DNA of 64,000 nucleotides from Capitulum mitella (taxonomy: Eukaryota > Arthropoda > Thecostraca > Pollicipedomorpha > Pollicipedidae), in assembly GCA_030062745.1 (NCBI GenBank), contig CP099844.1:24304596-24368595 (forward strand), read 5' to 3'. Position numbers and translations under genes: made by a program. The notes beneath the pieces were generated by a model. The model was not told where the DNA came from, ran no database searches, and was given only the letters and a program-made list of their open reading frames with translations. Below, one piece after another: positions 22,001-35,700 of the stretch. Positions within the stretch are counted from its first letter, which is position 1; each line of letters starts with the position of its first letter.

Positions 22001-25000
22001 GTTGACTATATTGGGGACCGATTTTTCTGTAGCCATGCCGAGATTATCCGGACCTGTTTGCCATCAGACGGACCGTTACCCGTTTTTTCAATTTCCGCGC
22101 AGCTTTTGTCGGCGATCACGGGCCGGCCTTGGGGTAGCGGCTCCTTTCACATGGCACGCTTGTGGGCGGGGCATTCGATCCCCCGAACGGAGAGCTCCCA
22201 TTGGCGGAGGTCTGCGCGCCGCACAGTCGGCCTGCATTGTTCTGACGCAAGATACGCCCACATGACGTACCGCTCGGCTCGGCCGGCAGCCGCCTGACAA
22301 CGCGAAATGCCTTTACCAGCTCCGACGTGCAAATCGAAGGCCGCGGCTTGGTGTCGAGCGGGCGCGAAGCGCTAGGAGGGCTGCGGGGAGAGGTTGACGA
22401 CAATTCGTGTGTCCTTCCGTAGCGTAACGGGGCCGGGATAGACGAGTCCACAGGTAGACATGTGGATTCCCTCCGTGGGACAATATGATATGGGTGAACA
22501 GAAACCTTGTGCGCATCTGTCAAGGTGGTATAGAATTCGTGGGTTTTATGCTTTGTTGTTTGTGCATCCCAAGGAAAACTTAGCTTCGGAGTGTGCAGGA
22601 GAAAGAACTCGGGAAATTTTGTTTTTGCAGTTGCTCGTGATTCATCATCGTCTGGATTGGACCAGTTTATGTGTTGTGTTTTGTTGTTTGTGAATCCCTG
22701 GAAAACTTATCTTCAATGCTTACGGGGAGGAAGAACTTGAGAATTATGCCGTTAATTGCTCGTGACTCATCATCGTCTGGTTTGGACGAGCTTGTGTGCG
22801 GTGTTCGGCAGCTTCAAAGTCTACAGCGTAAAGAATTAATGCTCTGCAAGTTTGCGGATCAACCGTTAAGCAGCATTTCCAAGACATTATTGCAGTTTGC
22901 GTGTCCTGATACCATTTGTGTAAAGCACCCCTCCGATGGCTAAAAAGCTTTATATTAGAAGCGGTAATAAAAAATGAATTAGAAAGGCGCCGTTGCCAGC
23001 CAAGGACATAGTGACGTTACTTGTACCGCAGGCAAGTTGCACATAATTATTGGGGTATTAAATCTTGCATAGATCAGGATGTACATTACGCTCTAGTTCA
23101 TTGCGCATGACCTATATGTTTCTCGTTAAGGTTCCAGGTGTTCAACATTTACTTTGGCTCTCCAAGCCAAAACACCGCTTTGGCCGAATGCCGTTGTGTC
23201 GGTGGGCGTTGTATGTGTGGGAGAAATATACGCAGGTCATGACGTTTGTCAAGATTACAATGTTTCCTGATGTGTTTATGCATGTCTTTACAACTGTATG
23301 ACAATATGCCTGAAATACCAATTATATATGGATGGACATTGCAAATATACATACGTACATACATCCAGGCTTTTAGCCATCCTTTGATTTGACATGGCTT
23401 GCTCCGCAATTTTTTAGATGATGTTCGCGTATATAAATAATGTTACTCACACAAGGGATAATATTTGACTATGTTCTTTTGGACATGTTAATGCGGGCAA
23501 TATTCGGAAGAACAGTTCGTGTCATGTTTGGACGAATGTTGTATGGTATGGTTACCTTCCAAGAGAAACGTTTCTTAGTTCGTTTTGTCTTCGTTGCAGT
23601 GCTAGCATGCCGTCTCGTAAAGTACATTGAATCAAGTATTGCTATAAAATTTGGTTGAATGGGGAGTATGTAATCTGCTGCATTTCGAAGTCGAAAAAGT
23701 AATGGAAATGCCTACATTGACCGAAACTGAGTCGTTGAGTCATGACATCCCGTTACGTGTCGGTCACGTCCATATTTGTCGCGGTCGTGTTGCGGTTCAC
23801 GCCTTTTGCGCGGGCTCACGACTGAAACCTGCGGGGGCGCGCCGGCGGCGGCAGTCACGACTGGCCTTCGATCGCGCCTCGGGGCACGGGCCGCCCCGCC
23901 CCGGCGGGAGCCGTCGGGTGCCGTCAGTCAGGTGCGCGCCGCCCCGGGAGATCAGGCGTCAGGAATATGTGAATCGTGATTTAGCGGGTTTTTTGGACGG
24001 TAGATTCCGCGTCACGAAAGGTGATCGAATGACAGGTTGTAGCGTCGATAGTGCGATTAGGATAAGGTTGTATATCGAGGGACGGACGTCTCACGTGGGC
24101 CGGTCGTCAGAGGTGGGACCGTCGCCAGCAAGGTCAGACGCGGCCACACCTGAGGCGCAGCCGACACCGACTCCGCCGTCGGCGGCGCGCGCGCGGGGAG
24201 ATGCGCCCGCCCACTCACCTGCGGCAGGAGGGTGCTGCGCTGGCGGCGCACGCTCTTGCGGCGCTGGCCGTGCAACAGGCGCAGCTGGAAGCCGTCCTGG
24301 TCCGGCAGCTGGCCGGCGGCGGCGGCGGCGGCGGCCACCAGGTCCAGCTCGTCGTGGGAGTCGGCCGGCCGGCTCGAGCTCGCCGTCCGAGCCGGGCTCG
24401 GAGGGCGTGAGCGCGCCGAGCGCGATCAGCGGCGCGCCCGTGGCCTCGTCGTCGGACGAGAGTGGCCGGTAGTCGGCGCGGCGGCGCTCCAGGTCGGCGC
24501 GCACCTTCTCCACCATCAGCTGGACGGAGGAGGCGCGCCGCGAACCGCGCCGCGAGCCGGCCTCGTCCAGCGAGCCGCGCTTCTTGGGCTCGGCGACGCG
24601 CAGGTGCGCGCGGCCCGTCTGGCTGGCCGCCATCGCCAGGTTGGCGGCGTACGCGGCGCGCTGGGCGCCGCCGGGTCGCGAGAGGCGCTCCACGAGCCGC
24701 GCGAGGCGCGGATCGTCGAAGTAGGCGCGGACGGGCGGGGTCCGGGACGAGTCGGGCGGCGCCGCCGGACGCACGTCCAGCAGGCTGTCGTCGGACGTCG
24801 ACGACGCTCTGTCGTCGGCGGCCGACGCGCGACATTTATCGGCGCCGTCCATTGCCGGCTGATGAGCGGCGCTCGTCGATTGGCTGCGGAGCTTCGGCGG
24901 CGGCGGCGGCGATTTGTCGGCGGCGACGGCGTCTTCTCGCGGCGGCGGCGGCCCGGTCTTCTGTCGACGGCGTCCTGGCTGTGGTCGAGCGTCGTTGGCC

Positions 25001-28000
25001 GTCGATCACCCGAGGCGCGCGCGTCGATGAGGAAAACCTGGCCGCCGCCCGGCCGCGTTTTATACCCACCTGGGCGGTGCACCTGGCCAGGGGCGCGGCG
25101 CCGGCCGCCGCCGCCGATTGGCCGGCCGGCCGGTGTGCGCGGCCGCCATTGGTCGACAGGTGGGCTCGTCGGGGGCGCGGCGGCCTTGGCGGTACCTGGC
25201 CGACCGGGCGGCGGGCACGCGGGCCGCGTCCTGCGCCCGCTGCTGTGCGGACGGGTTGGCCGTTGCCGAGGATTTACCCGTCGCTCCTCGGCGCTGCGTT
25301 CGTGGTTCGCGGGCCGCCGGCAGACAACTGGTTGTAACCGGTTATTACTGGTTCCCGGTTATTATGGCAGGGACAAAGAGCGCGGTTCATGCAGCTGGAG
25401 TTTTGCGTCGGCTGGTAGGACTGAAGAGTCTGCGTCTTTGTCCGGGTTGTGGTTCTGCGCTGGGGTGTAACGTTTCGGAACGCATGTTGCATTGTGTTCG
25501 CTGCGCAGAAGGAGTAATTTCTGCGTTGTTTTCGACCGTGGTCGACGCTGAGTATGTTGAAGAATTGGCGAGGTACTCATATCTTTTGCAAAGCTTTTTT
25601 TACATTGTATGACAGTTTTTCTCCCATTCTCTGCCGTCTGTGGCTTGCTTCCCAGACATAAAGCAGTTCGAGATGAAGTTGCAGGATTCGGATAACCTGA
25701 GAGTCATGCTGTGTTCAGCTTTATAGGCAGGGTCGTGAGAACGTTTAGGGCTAGCGTATCGTGTCTTACGTTTTTCTGGCCTTAAGCATTGATATATGAC
25801 GTTGCATGGCAATAGTGGCGTCTAATTCTGTCTTGTCGCTTCCTGGTTTCCCGTAACCATGGTTTTCACACTTCAGGCCTGCAATTAGGCCATGAAAATG
25901 GCTGTGTTAACTGGCGGAGGTCGTTCCGGCGGTGTGGTCCGGCTTTACTTTACCATCGTATGCCAGGCTTACATTTTGATAAGAACCGAGGAACGGGATT
26001 TTTGGGTCTGGTATCAGGTTGCCGGCACATGCACGTTTTCGCAACCGCTGTGACCTGTCATGTTAGGAAAGATATGGCGACTTTCGTCATGAGGCCGTCC
26101 AGGTGTTCGGGATCGGGACGTTTTCTTTTCCAAGGATTGTTGATCATTTTCATTGCAGTAGGGATGCATTGTTGACGTTATTCTTGAGGTGTTGCGTCAG
26201 AAATGAGGCAATGCGCCAGGCTCATTCCCTTCGTGACGTTCTCGCAGAGGTCCAAAAACTTGCTTACTTGGCAGCACCAGTTGAGGCCGTTCTGTGACGC
26301 TGCAGAAAGCCCAGAGAGACATATGAGCGTGTTGAAAAAGCCCTTTTTCTTCCCCGCAGTCGTGGCCATAGCCGTCACCCCTTTGGCTGACGACACGAAG
26401 GAATGCTCCACCGGCCCGACCGCCCAGCGGATTTCATTGTCTTATAATGGCAGAGCCTAAGCCTAGAAGACAGGACCGGGAACTACGTTCCGAATGGGCG
26501 ACTTTCAGAAGTTTCTAACCGGTAAAAGACATTTCAGCCGTAGTTTGTCATGTGCCCCCGAAAGAACAATGTTTAGCCCCGCCCCCTACCCGGCCGCCGT
26601 ACCTATTCTTGGTGGATTGCAGTCAGCTTGTCCCCCCCCCAGTTTCTGAACCGTGGCTACACGCAGGGACCTCTGGGTTCTCGACATGACCGTGGTGTAC
26701 AGTTCGGGCTTTGGTGCCACCGCCGGTGAAAATGTGTCTGCAGTCTGCACACACCGCAGTAAAGGGGCACCATTAAAACTGTTCTTTTTGTCACGGTTTG
26801 GGAAAAAAAAAACGTTTTCGGGGCAGTGCGATACATTGGAGAACGTTCATTGTAATCTTTTTCAAAATGGTGAGGAACTCCAGTAACGCTTACCGCCTTA
26901 CGGGACCAACACGTTTCGAGGGCCGTTCTCTTGCTTTTCCCCCCCCCCGCTGCGGCCCCCTCCCGGACCCGACCGTGCAGCCGCCCGGCCCGCACACCTG
27001 TGTGACGTCACTCAGCCGGTACTGGGCTGAGGTCGGGAGGCGCGCGGCTGACGTAAGGCCTCCGTCAGCCGGCCTTTGGGCGCCGCGGGGGTGTGCCGGC
27101 CCGCCGCCGCCGGTCTCGGACTGAGGAAAGCCGCGCCGCCGCCGCCGCCGCCGCCGCGTTCGCAGAACATCGGGACGAACCTGTCTGGCGTTGCGGCGGC
27201 GGCGGCGGCGGCGGTGAGAGCTCGGATTAGCAGCCACTGCAGCGCCGAGGAAATGCCTGATTGCGATCCGGCAGCGGCGACGTGCGGCGCCGTGCTGTTC
27301 TGAAACGCAGCCAAGGACTTGCAGCTTGCGTGTAGCGGCTTGGGTTAGGCACTTGTGGAACGGTGGTAGACGTACATTGTGGATGTGCTTTGTCGTTGAG
27401 GGTGCTGGTGCGTCCTTTCTACCGAAGTCCTATGCATATGGGGTGTGGGTTTTTGTCATCTGGTGCATCGCCGTAGATGTTTGGGCTGTCTTGGGACCAA
27501 GGGTGCAGCCCACCCCTTCATCAGGCCAGCAATTTTTAGTGAAACCCATTGCAAATCGCCTTCCCAGCAGGTGGTTTGCAAGTGATTTCAGTTCTCACTG
27601 AGCGTCCCCCCCCCATGAAGAAAATCCGTGGCTGCGACCCGGGATGCACATTATTTTGTGCAGGATTCTAAATGCATAACAAAGATCTGCTCTGTTTGCG
27701 TTGTCGATTGTACTTTTCATGCCATATTGCGTGACTTTCTCGGAATCTGTACACTGTTGTGTTTCGGGAGGGGCTGGGGACCCTGGAGGTGGACTGAGCC
27801 CGAAAAGTCAACGTTACGGCCGCAGTGTGACCCTGCGAACGTACTGTGGCCGTGGGGTCCGGTCTGCGGCAGTCTGACTCGGAAACGGGGTTCGACGGGA
27901 CACGATGGCCGTGACGTCCGTTCTGTGGCAGTCTCGCTCGGACTAGGGGCCGCAGGGTCGGGGGGAACTTCGTGACCGTGGCCTCCGTTTTGCGGCGTTC

Positions 28001-29678
28001 TGACTCAGATCAGGGGCCGCTGGCAGCGCTCCCTCCCCGTCAGCTGCGGCTGACATTGGCGCTCTGCAAGTCACAGTCGGGCAGTTCCCGTCGCCAGTGT
28101 TGCGTCATGTTCTGTTGCCGGAGCCGCCACTCCTGCCGATCATGTCCGGTCTGCGGCTGCTGGGCCGCTGCGCACGCCGGCAAGAACAAAAGAAGCAGCC
28201 CGCATGATTGGGATTTTACCGGCATCGATTCAAACAAGGTCTGATGACGGGGAGACTTGACTTGGAAACCGCATTGGCATGCAACCCCAAATTTTGCCCG
28301 TTTACCTCTCTCTATGGGGATTTACCAAAGACAGCGTGCCATGGTGGTCCACGCCCTCTTGTTTCTAACGCCGTCCAGGTCACGCCATGATGAGACCATT
28401 GCTCCGCCCTCGCGGCATTTCATGGCCACGCTCGGGCCCGGGTACAGTGACTGCCTTCAGATGTAATTGAAGCCTGGTAACAGACGAAGGACACCAGGGC
28501 GTAGCCCTGTGCTTTGTAGCAATTTTCCGTCCACGCGCCGGTCTTTTGTCTGTCTGCGTTCCTGTTGGCGATTGGTTTGCGCACCGTCTTTTGTTTTTAT
28601 TTATCTAGGGCCGTAAAACAGCTGCATGTTTAGTTAGATTTGGTGCGACGCTGCCCCCACCCAACCCGCGTTCTCTTTGAACAATATCGTACACTGGAAC
28701 ATGAAAAGTAATGAGATGTCGCCGTTTGCTGCCGATGACGATGTGCGTAAATTGTGTTGCTGATCAGCCTTTCATGTCCATCATCCCTCGTCAAAGCATT
28801 TCCGCTGTTTTGAGCAGGCTAAAGTGTATACGTCCCCATCGAACGACCGCTTTGACCTGCTTTCTGTCACAGCGGAAGCCTTCCGACGTGGTTTTGTTGC
28901 ATACTTGGTTAGATGGATGTAAATGCTGTCGGTTTGTTCAGAAAAAAACAGCGAAGAATGGAGTTTTTCAGCGCTGTTTTTTCTGAAGAAAAAAACAGTG
29001 CTGCTGTTTTTTCTTCTCTTCTTTTTTTGTCGGACAAGTAGTGGCCGCTTACATAACTGCCGCCTGTCGACGTATCCCGAGGCCTCTCATGACGCAACGG
29101 GCCCTCCACGCACAGGAGGGGAGGGGAGGGGTAGTTACTTCGCGCCGGTGTCAAGGTCCCGGGACCGTTTACGGCGGCTCACTGGCGACCGCAGCCGGCT
29201 GGCAGCCGAGGCCGGCGGCGGGGGCGCGGTTTCGAGGAAGGCGTCACCGCCGCCGGCCCGGCTGCCGTCCGGCGGGAGGACCTGCTGGCGCCGAGGGTGC
29301 CGCCTGGGCCGGCGGTGCGGAATGGCCATGCTGTGTGGGTTTGGATGTCGTTGGATTGCGACAGGGATGCCAGAAACCCGCTCTGGCTTTGCCCGGGTCG
29401 GTGCGGTTGCAAAATGTTTCGCGTTTGTTTGTTCGGTTGGTGGAGCTGCGCTGAGTGGAGATCGACCCAGGCGTTGGCAGAGGCCTGCTTTCAAAAGTCC
29501 GGCCATGTGTTTTTAAACATTTAGTGATTAAATGGCGTGGGGCTGGCAGACATGCAGCCAGACCTGGTTCTGACGCTTGAATGGTGCTCCTGTGCACCAC
29601 ATTGCTCCCGTGACCTGTTTGGAGCTGTTTCTTGCGAAATGCGGCAGCGCCTGCGCACACAGTATGTGAGCTTAGGTA

Positions 29679-29727
<49 letters not shown>

Positions 29728-32700
29728 CATAAAAGTATGTATGTGCGCCCACTGTGGTTACTGTTGGTACCTCGAAATTAATCATAGTCACAGCTGAAAC
29801 AAAAGCATCCTGTCCTGACTTGTTCGGCACGTTATCGCTTCTCCGACATGGATTTTATCCGTTGGTTTAAGCCGTGGCTTGGCGTTTCTTGCACAGCTGT
29901 CTAATATGCTTTAGCTTAGTTCCGCTGCAGGTCTGCCTCGATGGCCGCATGGCCTCGGTTTGTTTTCATGGTGGCGGTGCGTGCTCGATATCATTTTGCG
30001 GCAGCACTGATCAAAGGAATCGTCCAGTCGGGAGGATGAAATATGCCAGTCGGGAGAAACGCGACCTAGGCGTCAGTATCAGTGTTCTCCAAGTCCCGGC
30101 TGATGAACATGCTGCAGCTGCAGCATTGCGTGTCGCAAGTCTGTCTGTAGTGGACCGCTGCCGAGTAGCAGGGATAAATGCTGCTACTGAGGTCAGTCTG
30201 AGCACCACTGGCCCTCGGCTTCAGTCGCGCCACTGATGGCAGTGTTCCGAAACTAGTTCTGATGCCTTCTGTGCCCAACTTCATGCTTTCATTCGCAGAA
30301 CTCATGGAACAGCAGACATGGAATTCGCCCGTTATTTTAAACCGTGCCTTGGCTTTATCTTGCATAGCTAAATAAGGTGTTTGAGCTCATTTGCGCTGCA
30401 GGCCTGCCACGATGACCACAAGTCCATCGCTCGAGTATAATGGATCTGGAGTATCCGTCATAGAGGTCACGTTACGTTACTATACGCGCGCGGCCGAAGG
30501 CGGAGGCCACCAGTGGGCTTTGCACGCAAATGATTCCGGCCATGGACGGTGGCCTGCTTGGGCGGCGATCGCCGGCCTCGCCATCGGCGGCGGCAGCGGA
30601 AGGCCGTCTCCTGGGCAGGCACGCGTCACCGAGCGCGTGCCACACGCGCGCTGGGCGGTGGCGGTCGGCGCCGCTGCTGTCTTTAGATGAGCTGCCCAGG
30701 CGTGATGCCTGGTCGGTGCGGGAGGATGAGACTCTGGGATCCTGCCGGGATCCAGGGCTCCGGTTCCGGCTCCGAGGTTCCGGTCTGCGCCAAGGCTCCG
30801 GCTCCGATCAGCGCGCGCGGAGCCCGCTCCAGACGGCGGCCGTTACCTTGGCGCCGGCCGCGCGGCGGCGCCGCGGGCCGACGTTTTCGCGGCCCATTGG
30901 CCGTGCAGACGGCCGCCGGCGGCCTGTTGCGTGCGCGGGCCACTCACGGAGCGCGCTCTAACGCGGCCGGCGCGGCGCCGGCGGGCCGTCGCCGTGCCGC
31001 GCCGCCGTGATGGCGGACCGGCACGGCCGGCCGCCGGCGTTCAGCCGGCCTCAGCTGCGCCGGCGGGAGGCGGCGGCCGCTCGAGGTCTGTCGAGGCTGC
31101 TCCGTCCCGGCCTGTCCACCGACCGCCATCTGCGGAAGACGAGCCTGTGCGACCGAAACGCTCTGGTCGCTGCAGAAGGGTGATGTGCTTAGATAATGTT
31201 CCTGATATGAACCGGAATTCATCCGTGATGTATTGGAGGTGGCTGCGTGGAATGGAATGTATATGACGGTCGCTGCTTGGAAGCAGGATGTATTTGTGGT
31301 CAGGCTTTCCTTGGAGACTGTGGTCCGATTTTTGCAGGTGTACGCAGCGTCCCAAAGTTCAGTTTGACCGGGTCGAATTGGTCCCAAGGGGCCTCGGTTC
31401 CCCCGCCATGATCAAAGTTGGTTGAAAGATGTTTCAGCAATGAATATATTGAAGATATATGAAATCACAGGTATAATTGTGCCATGCCTTTTATCGCAGT
31501 CCATCTGAAAAGCATAGACGCCATCTCCGCCCGTAAAATCTTTGGGATTTTGATTACGACATTTCCAGTCATGTAACACCTTCAGCGAAGTTTTGAATCA
31601 TGAGGACGTCGAGAGCGCCTGCCAATTTTAAATCATACGGACGTCGACAGCGCCCCTCCCTTCATTCCCTTCTGTCTGAGCCAGTGCTCCGTGATTTAGC
31701 CACCGTTTTGTGCCTGCAAAGGAGGGGTACCGTTTTTTGTGGCTGGAAGGAAAAATGGGGCCAAAATTGATGTATTTTGGGTCGTAAGCGTAAACATCGT
31801 CGTATCGGGGTACACAGCGCGTGTCACCAGAGCAATGTAACTCCCATGTGACTGTGTTGTAAGTCCTGTTTATCATTCTGTGAGAACGATATATGGGTCT
31901 CGGAGACGCTGCCCGATAACTTAACCTCCCCGAAATGCGAATGCGTCTGTGGAATTGAAAAAAAACTTAATTTTTAATTGAAATACTTGATTTTTCCCCG
32001 GCGCTGTTTCCAGTTGTTCTCTTGTTTTATATAGAATTACTCTGATACTTTAAATTGTTTACGTCATACCCATATGCGTTCCCGTAAAGCAATTCGTTTT
32101 CACCGAATAATATAACTTTTTTAAATGCGCTGCAGAATAGTGTTCCTTGGTCACAACATTTCCCGGAAAATTTTCCTTCGAATTCCTTATTTTTAACATG
32201 TTGGGGTCCAGCTGCATGGGAGGGGTCCAAATGTACATTGGCGGGATTCGAGCCCTGTTAAAATATTACGAACGACGCCCTTGCGTGCCACTTCCTGAGA
32301 TCCTGAACTGAAGAGGAAATATGACGCATTTTTACTACTCACAAGTGCTTTGCTCGAGTTCCTATCACAGAATGACTTTTAAAAAATTGGTGTTGACATT
32401 GGAACTCCTGGACAACAAGCTCTGCTTTGTCCGGGGAATACTAGGTGCAGGTGCGAAACATCATTTCGTTGCCTCCCTGAAGAGGAGCACGAGTTACCTG
32501 AGTGTTACCAACATGCCACAGCGGTTATGGAGTATGGCTTTCGTCGGACGTCCTTTGGCCAAGACCGCCGGCTACCGACACTGACGTCACTGACATTCAC
32601 TGACACCGATTATTGCTAGTAGTTAGTTCACCTTGGTTTTCCCCTTTCTAAGCAGAGTGCCGCGACTTGTGGTTGTGTTATTTGTCATGCTTTGGGCATT

Positions 32701-35700
32701 AAGGTAAAGATCTGTATGGCGGTGGATCGAGGAGGGAGCACTCCTGATCACCTACTCCTGGGTGGCAGGTAGACAGAAAAAAACTGGCACTGTCGTTTTT
32801 GAATAATCCTTGTTGTGTTCAGGACCTCTTTGTCTAGGAAAAGACCTCTGTGGCCGTGCTCCCGCTGTGCGAAGGTTCTTGGGGGGAGGGCTTTCAAGAG
32901 AAGGCAAATAAACATTGTTAGCCTATTGAAAGATTATGGTTTTGGTTGAGCCCGTACTCTGCAATGACGATGTAAGCGATAACAATGATGCATTATCTGG
33001 AAGAATATTATTTGTCGTAATGCACTAGGTTTTTTATTTCAAAGCCCCATAATGGGGGTAAACGTCGCTGCACATTGTTTATCTCGCTAACGTACCTTGC
33101 CAGTCTGCCCCATACCTCCTGCCACTGGTCACATGTTTTATTTGTAACAAGCTACATGTTGAAGTTTTATATTATTCACACTTTAACCGGTTTAAATCAT
33201 TTGTGGGTGGATGATTTTGTATGAAGAGGAAGCCGATCCATGGTAGGATTGATTTAATTGCTCACATGTTCGTCATTTCAAATGATTAACCTTCGCTCAC
33301 GGAGGAGGTTCTCGAAACCCCCTCAGGTTTTCTAAACATAGCGCAAACACGAAGAAAACTAAAACGTTGAATTTTCAATAGCTTTAAGCACGTAAGTTTC
33401 GCATCTTGTGACAGCATTTCAAGATCAGGTCATGAGAGGTCACTGACTTATCGGAACGTTAAGCAAGGCATTTCAAAAAAGGTTAAGTGTGTGCCAATGA
33501 TTGTCAAAAAGAGATGCTGGCAAACGAGAAACGCTTTTCCCCGACTCATTTTCTACCAGATGTATGCTGTCAGTTTACGGGAAATTGCTCGACCTGACCT
33601 CAGGTCAACCGTACTTAGATTGTTTTTGGCCGTTTTGCCAGCGGTGACCTTGTACGGGAGACGTTTTTGATAAGAAAGGGGATAAAAATAATCTGATACG
33701 CTTTTAGAATGACGCAGTATACCGTTTGTGTGGGCCAGTGACCAGAGCTGAGGTCATTTGGTTACAGAATCCAATATACGACAAAATGAGTATGAAATGC
33801 GTTTGCCGTTCACTTCTGTTGAGGCATGATAGATGTACATTTCAGTTTATGTTCGTAAAGGCTTTGAAACCTCATGACCTTATGTGGCCTCCATGGCCTC
33901 AAAGGTCACCTGTCACTTGGGACGCCATAGAATTCCGTGAAATGTTTTAAGGAAACGTTTAAAGTTGTTTCCGCGTGTTTACCTTTATTTGTTTCTGAGA
34001 AACAAACGATTTTTCTTTCGACCTAGGTTGACCATGCATAACTATTTTGAACGTAAGAGCTCGTGTTTTAGGTACTTCTGCTTGTTGTATTGTCTCAGAC
34101 GATTTTCAGTATTTCGCTTTGTTCTGTGGCACCCAGATTCTCGAACGAGACAGACAAATTGCCTGCTTTCGTCCTTGACCTCACCCGATCCGGTCGGTCC
34201 TTGGCTTCCATGTCATTCAAAAACACATTGGCATGATTATAGCGATCAAATGGCGTTTGTTTGGCACTCGTACCTTTACCCAATCACGAGGTTTGGATGC
34301 TGTAAGATCTGACCTTAGCTGACCTCGTACAACCTTAGATGAACTAGTGTAATCTTTTCTGATAAAAGGCGCAATATTTAACCCATCATTCGCAATGGTG
34401 ATTCCAAAACGTATGCTTGAAGTAGCTTCACTTGAGTTCCAATTTTGTTATAAATAAGTGATGTATTCCATTGGCTGTTGACGTGACTTTCTGTGGCCTG
34501 TAGAGAAGCAGATTATGTTTTAACAACGAAAAACGTTTCCGTTCGTTTTTGGAGTGTTCATTACTGAAGATCAGTTTATAGGACCGTATCATATATGTTT
34601 TTTTGACGCCATGGAGGAGATCCAGCGCAAATTGTAGGTAGTGTTTGACACGCATAAAAGACCAGACTACTAGGAAGTGTTCCAAGCGAAGCAGAAGCGC
34701 TACGAGCGGTGTATCGCGCACAAGGTGGATACGTCGAAGGGGATGGCGGCCAAATTTAAATCATGTTCACTTTTTTTTTCTTTATATGCGTAGTCTCGGA
34801 ACTATTTGATCGCACATGGTATTGTCGAAAAAAGGTGGATACAAAACGTGACTCAGGTTATTTCATGCAAAACCGTTCGAGCATTTTTATTTCTCAGCAC
34901 CTCGTGGTGCCTGCGAAGTAATCCGGATGCCTGTCTTTTGTGGTGTTTTGGAAAGATCGGCACTCAGAAGACAGTCTTTCGGACGGCATTCTGCAAGTTG
35001 CACAGGAAAAAAGATCCAGCGCGTAGCGCACATCTCGATTTCTGCGCTGCCCTAAGTTAGGTTTCTTTGCCAGGGGCGGAAGAGAAGTTTCCTGTGTTTT
35101 TGGACTTTAGAGCGAATTAACATCCGGTGCATTGATAATAAGGATGCGTATGTTATATGGAGGAAAGAGCATGCCACGTTTCATGGCCACGTGTGTTTAT
35201 GTCAGAAGCTTAATTGCTAAAAATAAGACTGATTTAATAAGATTGCTAGGCTCTAGCTGAAATGAAACAGGCCGGAAGTGGTGTCGTTGAGCAGTTTCTT
35301 GCAAGTCTGCAATGTTTGTATCTGAAAGAGTAGCCGGAATTCGTAATGGCACACATGGTATTTATTATCTTTCGCCAGTGCGTTCAATCCTGCTCTGCCC
35401 CCCCCCCCCCTTTCCCCTTCCGGCAGCAATGGCGGCGGATTCGAAATTTGCATGGAGCGCAAGAATAAATGACGAAGGGGTGACGATGCTTTTTTGTGCT
35501 TGCACAAGCCGCTGCTACACGATGGTTTTGATCAGGCTGTTGTATGTTGCTTAATGAATCATTATTTGAGCGCTCAGCGTTTTGAGCTGTCAGAAATCCG
35601 GACTATGAAGAGAACGGCTCGGAAGTGCCCATAGTGCCCATATTACAGATTACAGTTGGCTGTTTTCTTGGCAGACGACGGAAAGTGCGCTCGCCATCAT

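Larger units (their letters stand above)
14078..24218. other. Long intron-type region between candidate Tret1 exons
   Basis: No coding exon is recognised in these 10 kb on either strand. It holds the minisatellite at 15530-15715, two regions of GAGTCCGA words (16830-16970 and 17745-17935), a C run at about 18088-18101, and an inverted pair of dispersed repeats (18850-19200 and 21530-21870). ORFs up to 369 codons (minus 15905-17014) lie in GC-rich DNA and lack motifs. Confidence 0.5.

Noticed and set aside
24232-25470. 412-codon + strand open frame over the Tret1 long exon and promoter
   Set aside because: It is antisense to the minus-strand exon, its translation is low-complexity Arg/Ala/Gly, and it exists because GC-rich DNA lacks stops.
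30944-31387. 147-codon minus ORF and a 58-codon + ORF from 31010 in a GC-rich island
   Set aside because: No family features. They overlap on opposite strands in a CpG-rich stretch, which yields stop-poor frames by composition.
32236-32253. tRNA B-box-like GGATTCGAGCCC
   Set aside because: No A box or cloverleaf could be drawn in the preceding 70 bases.
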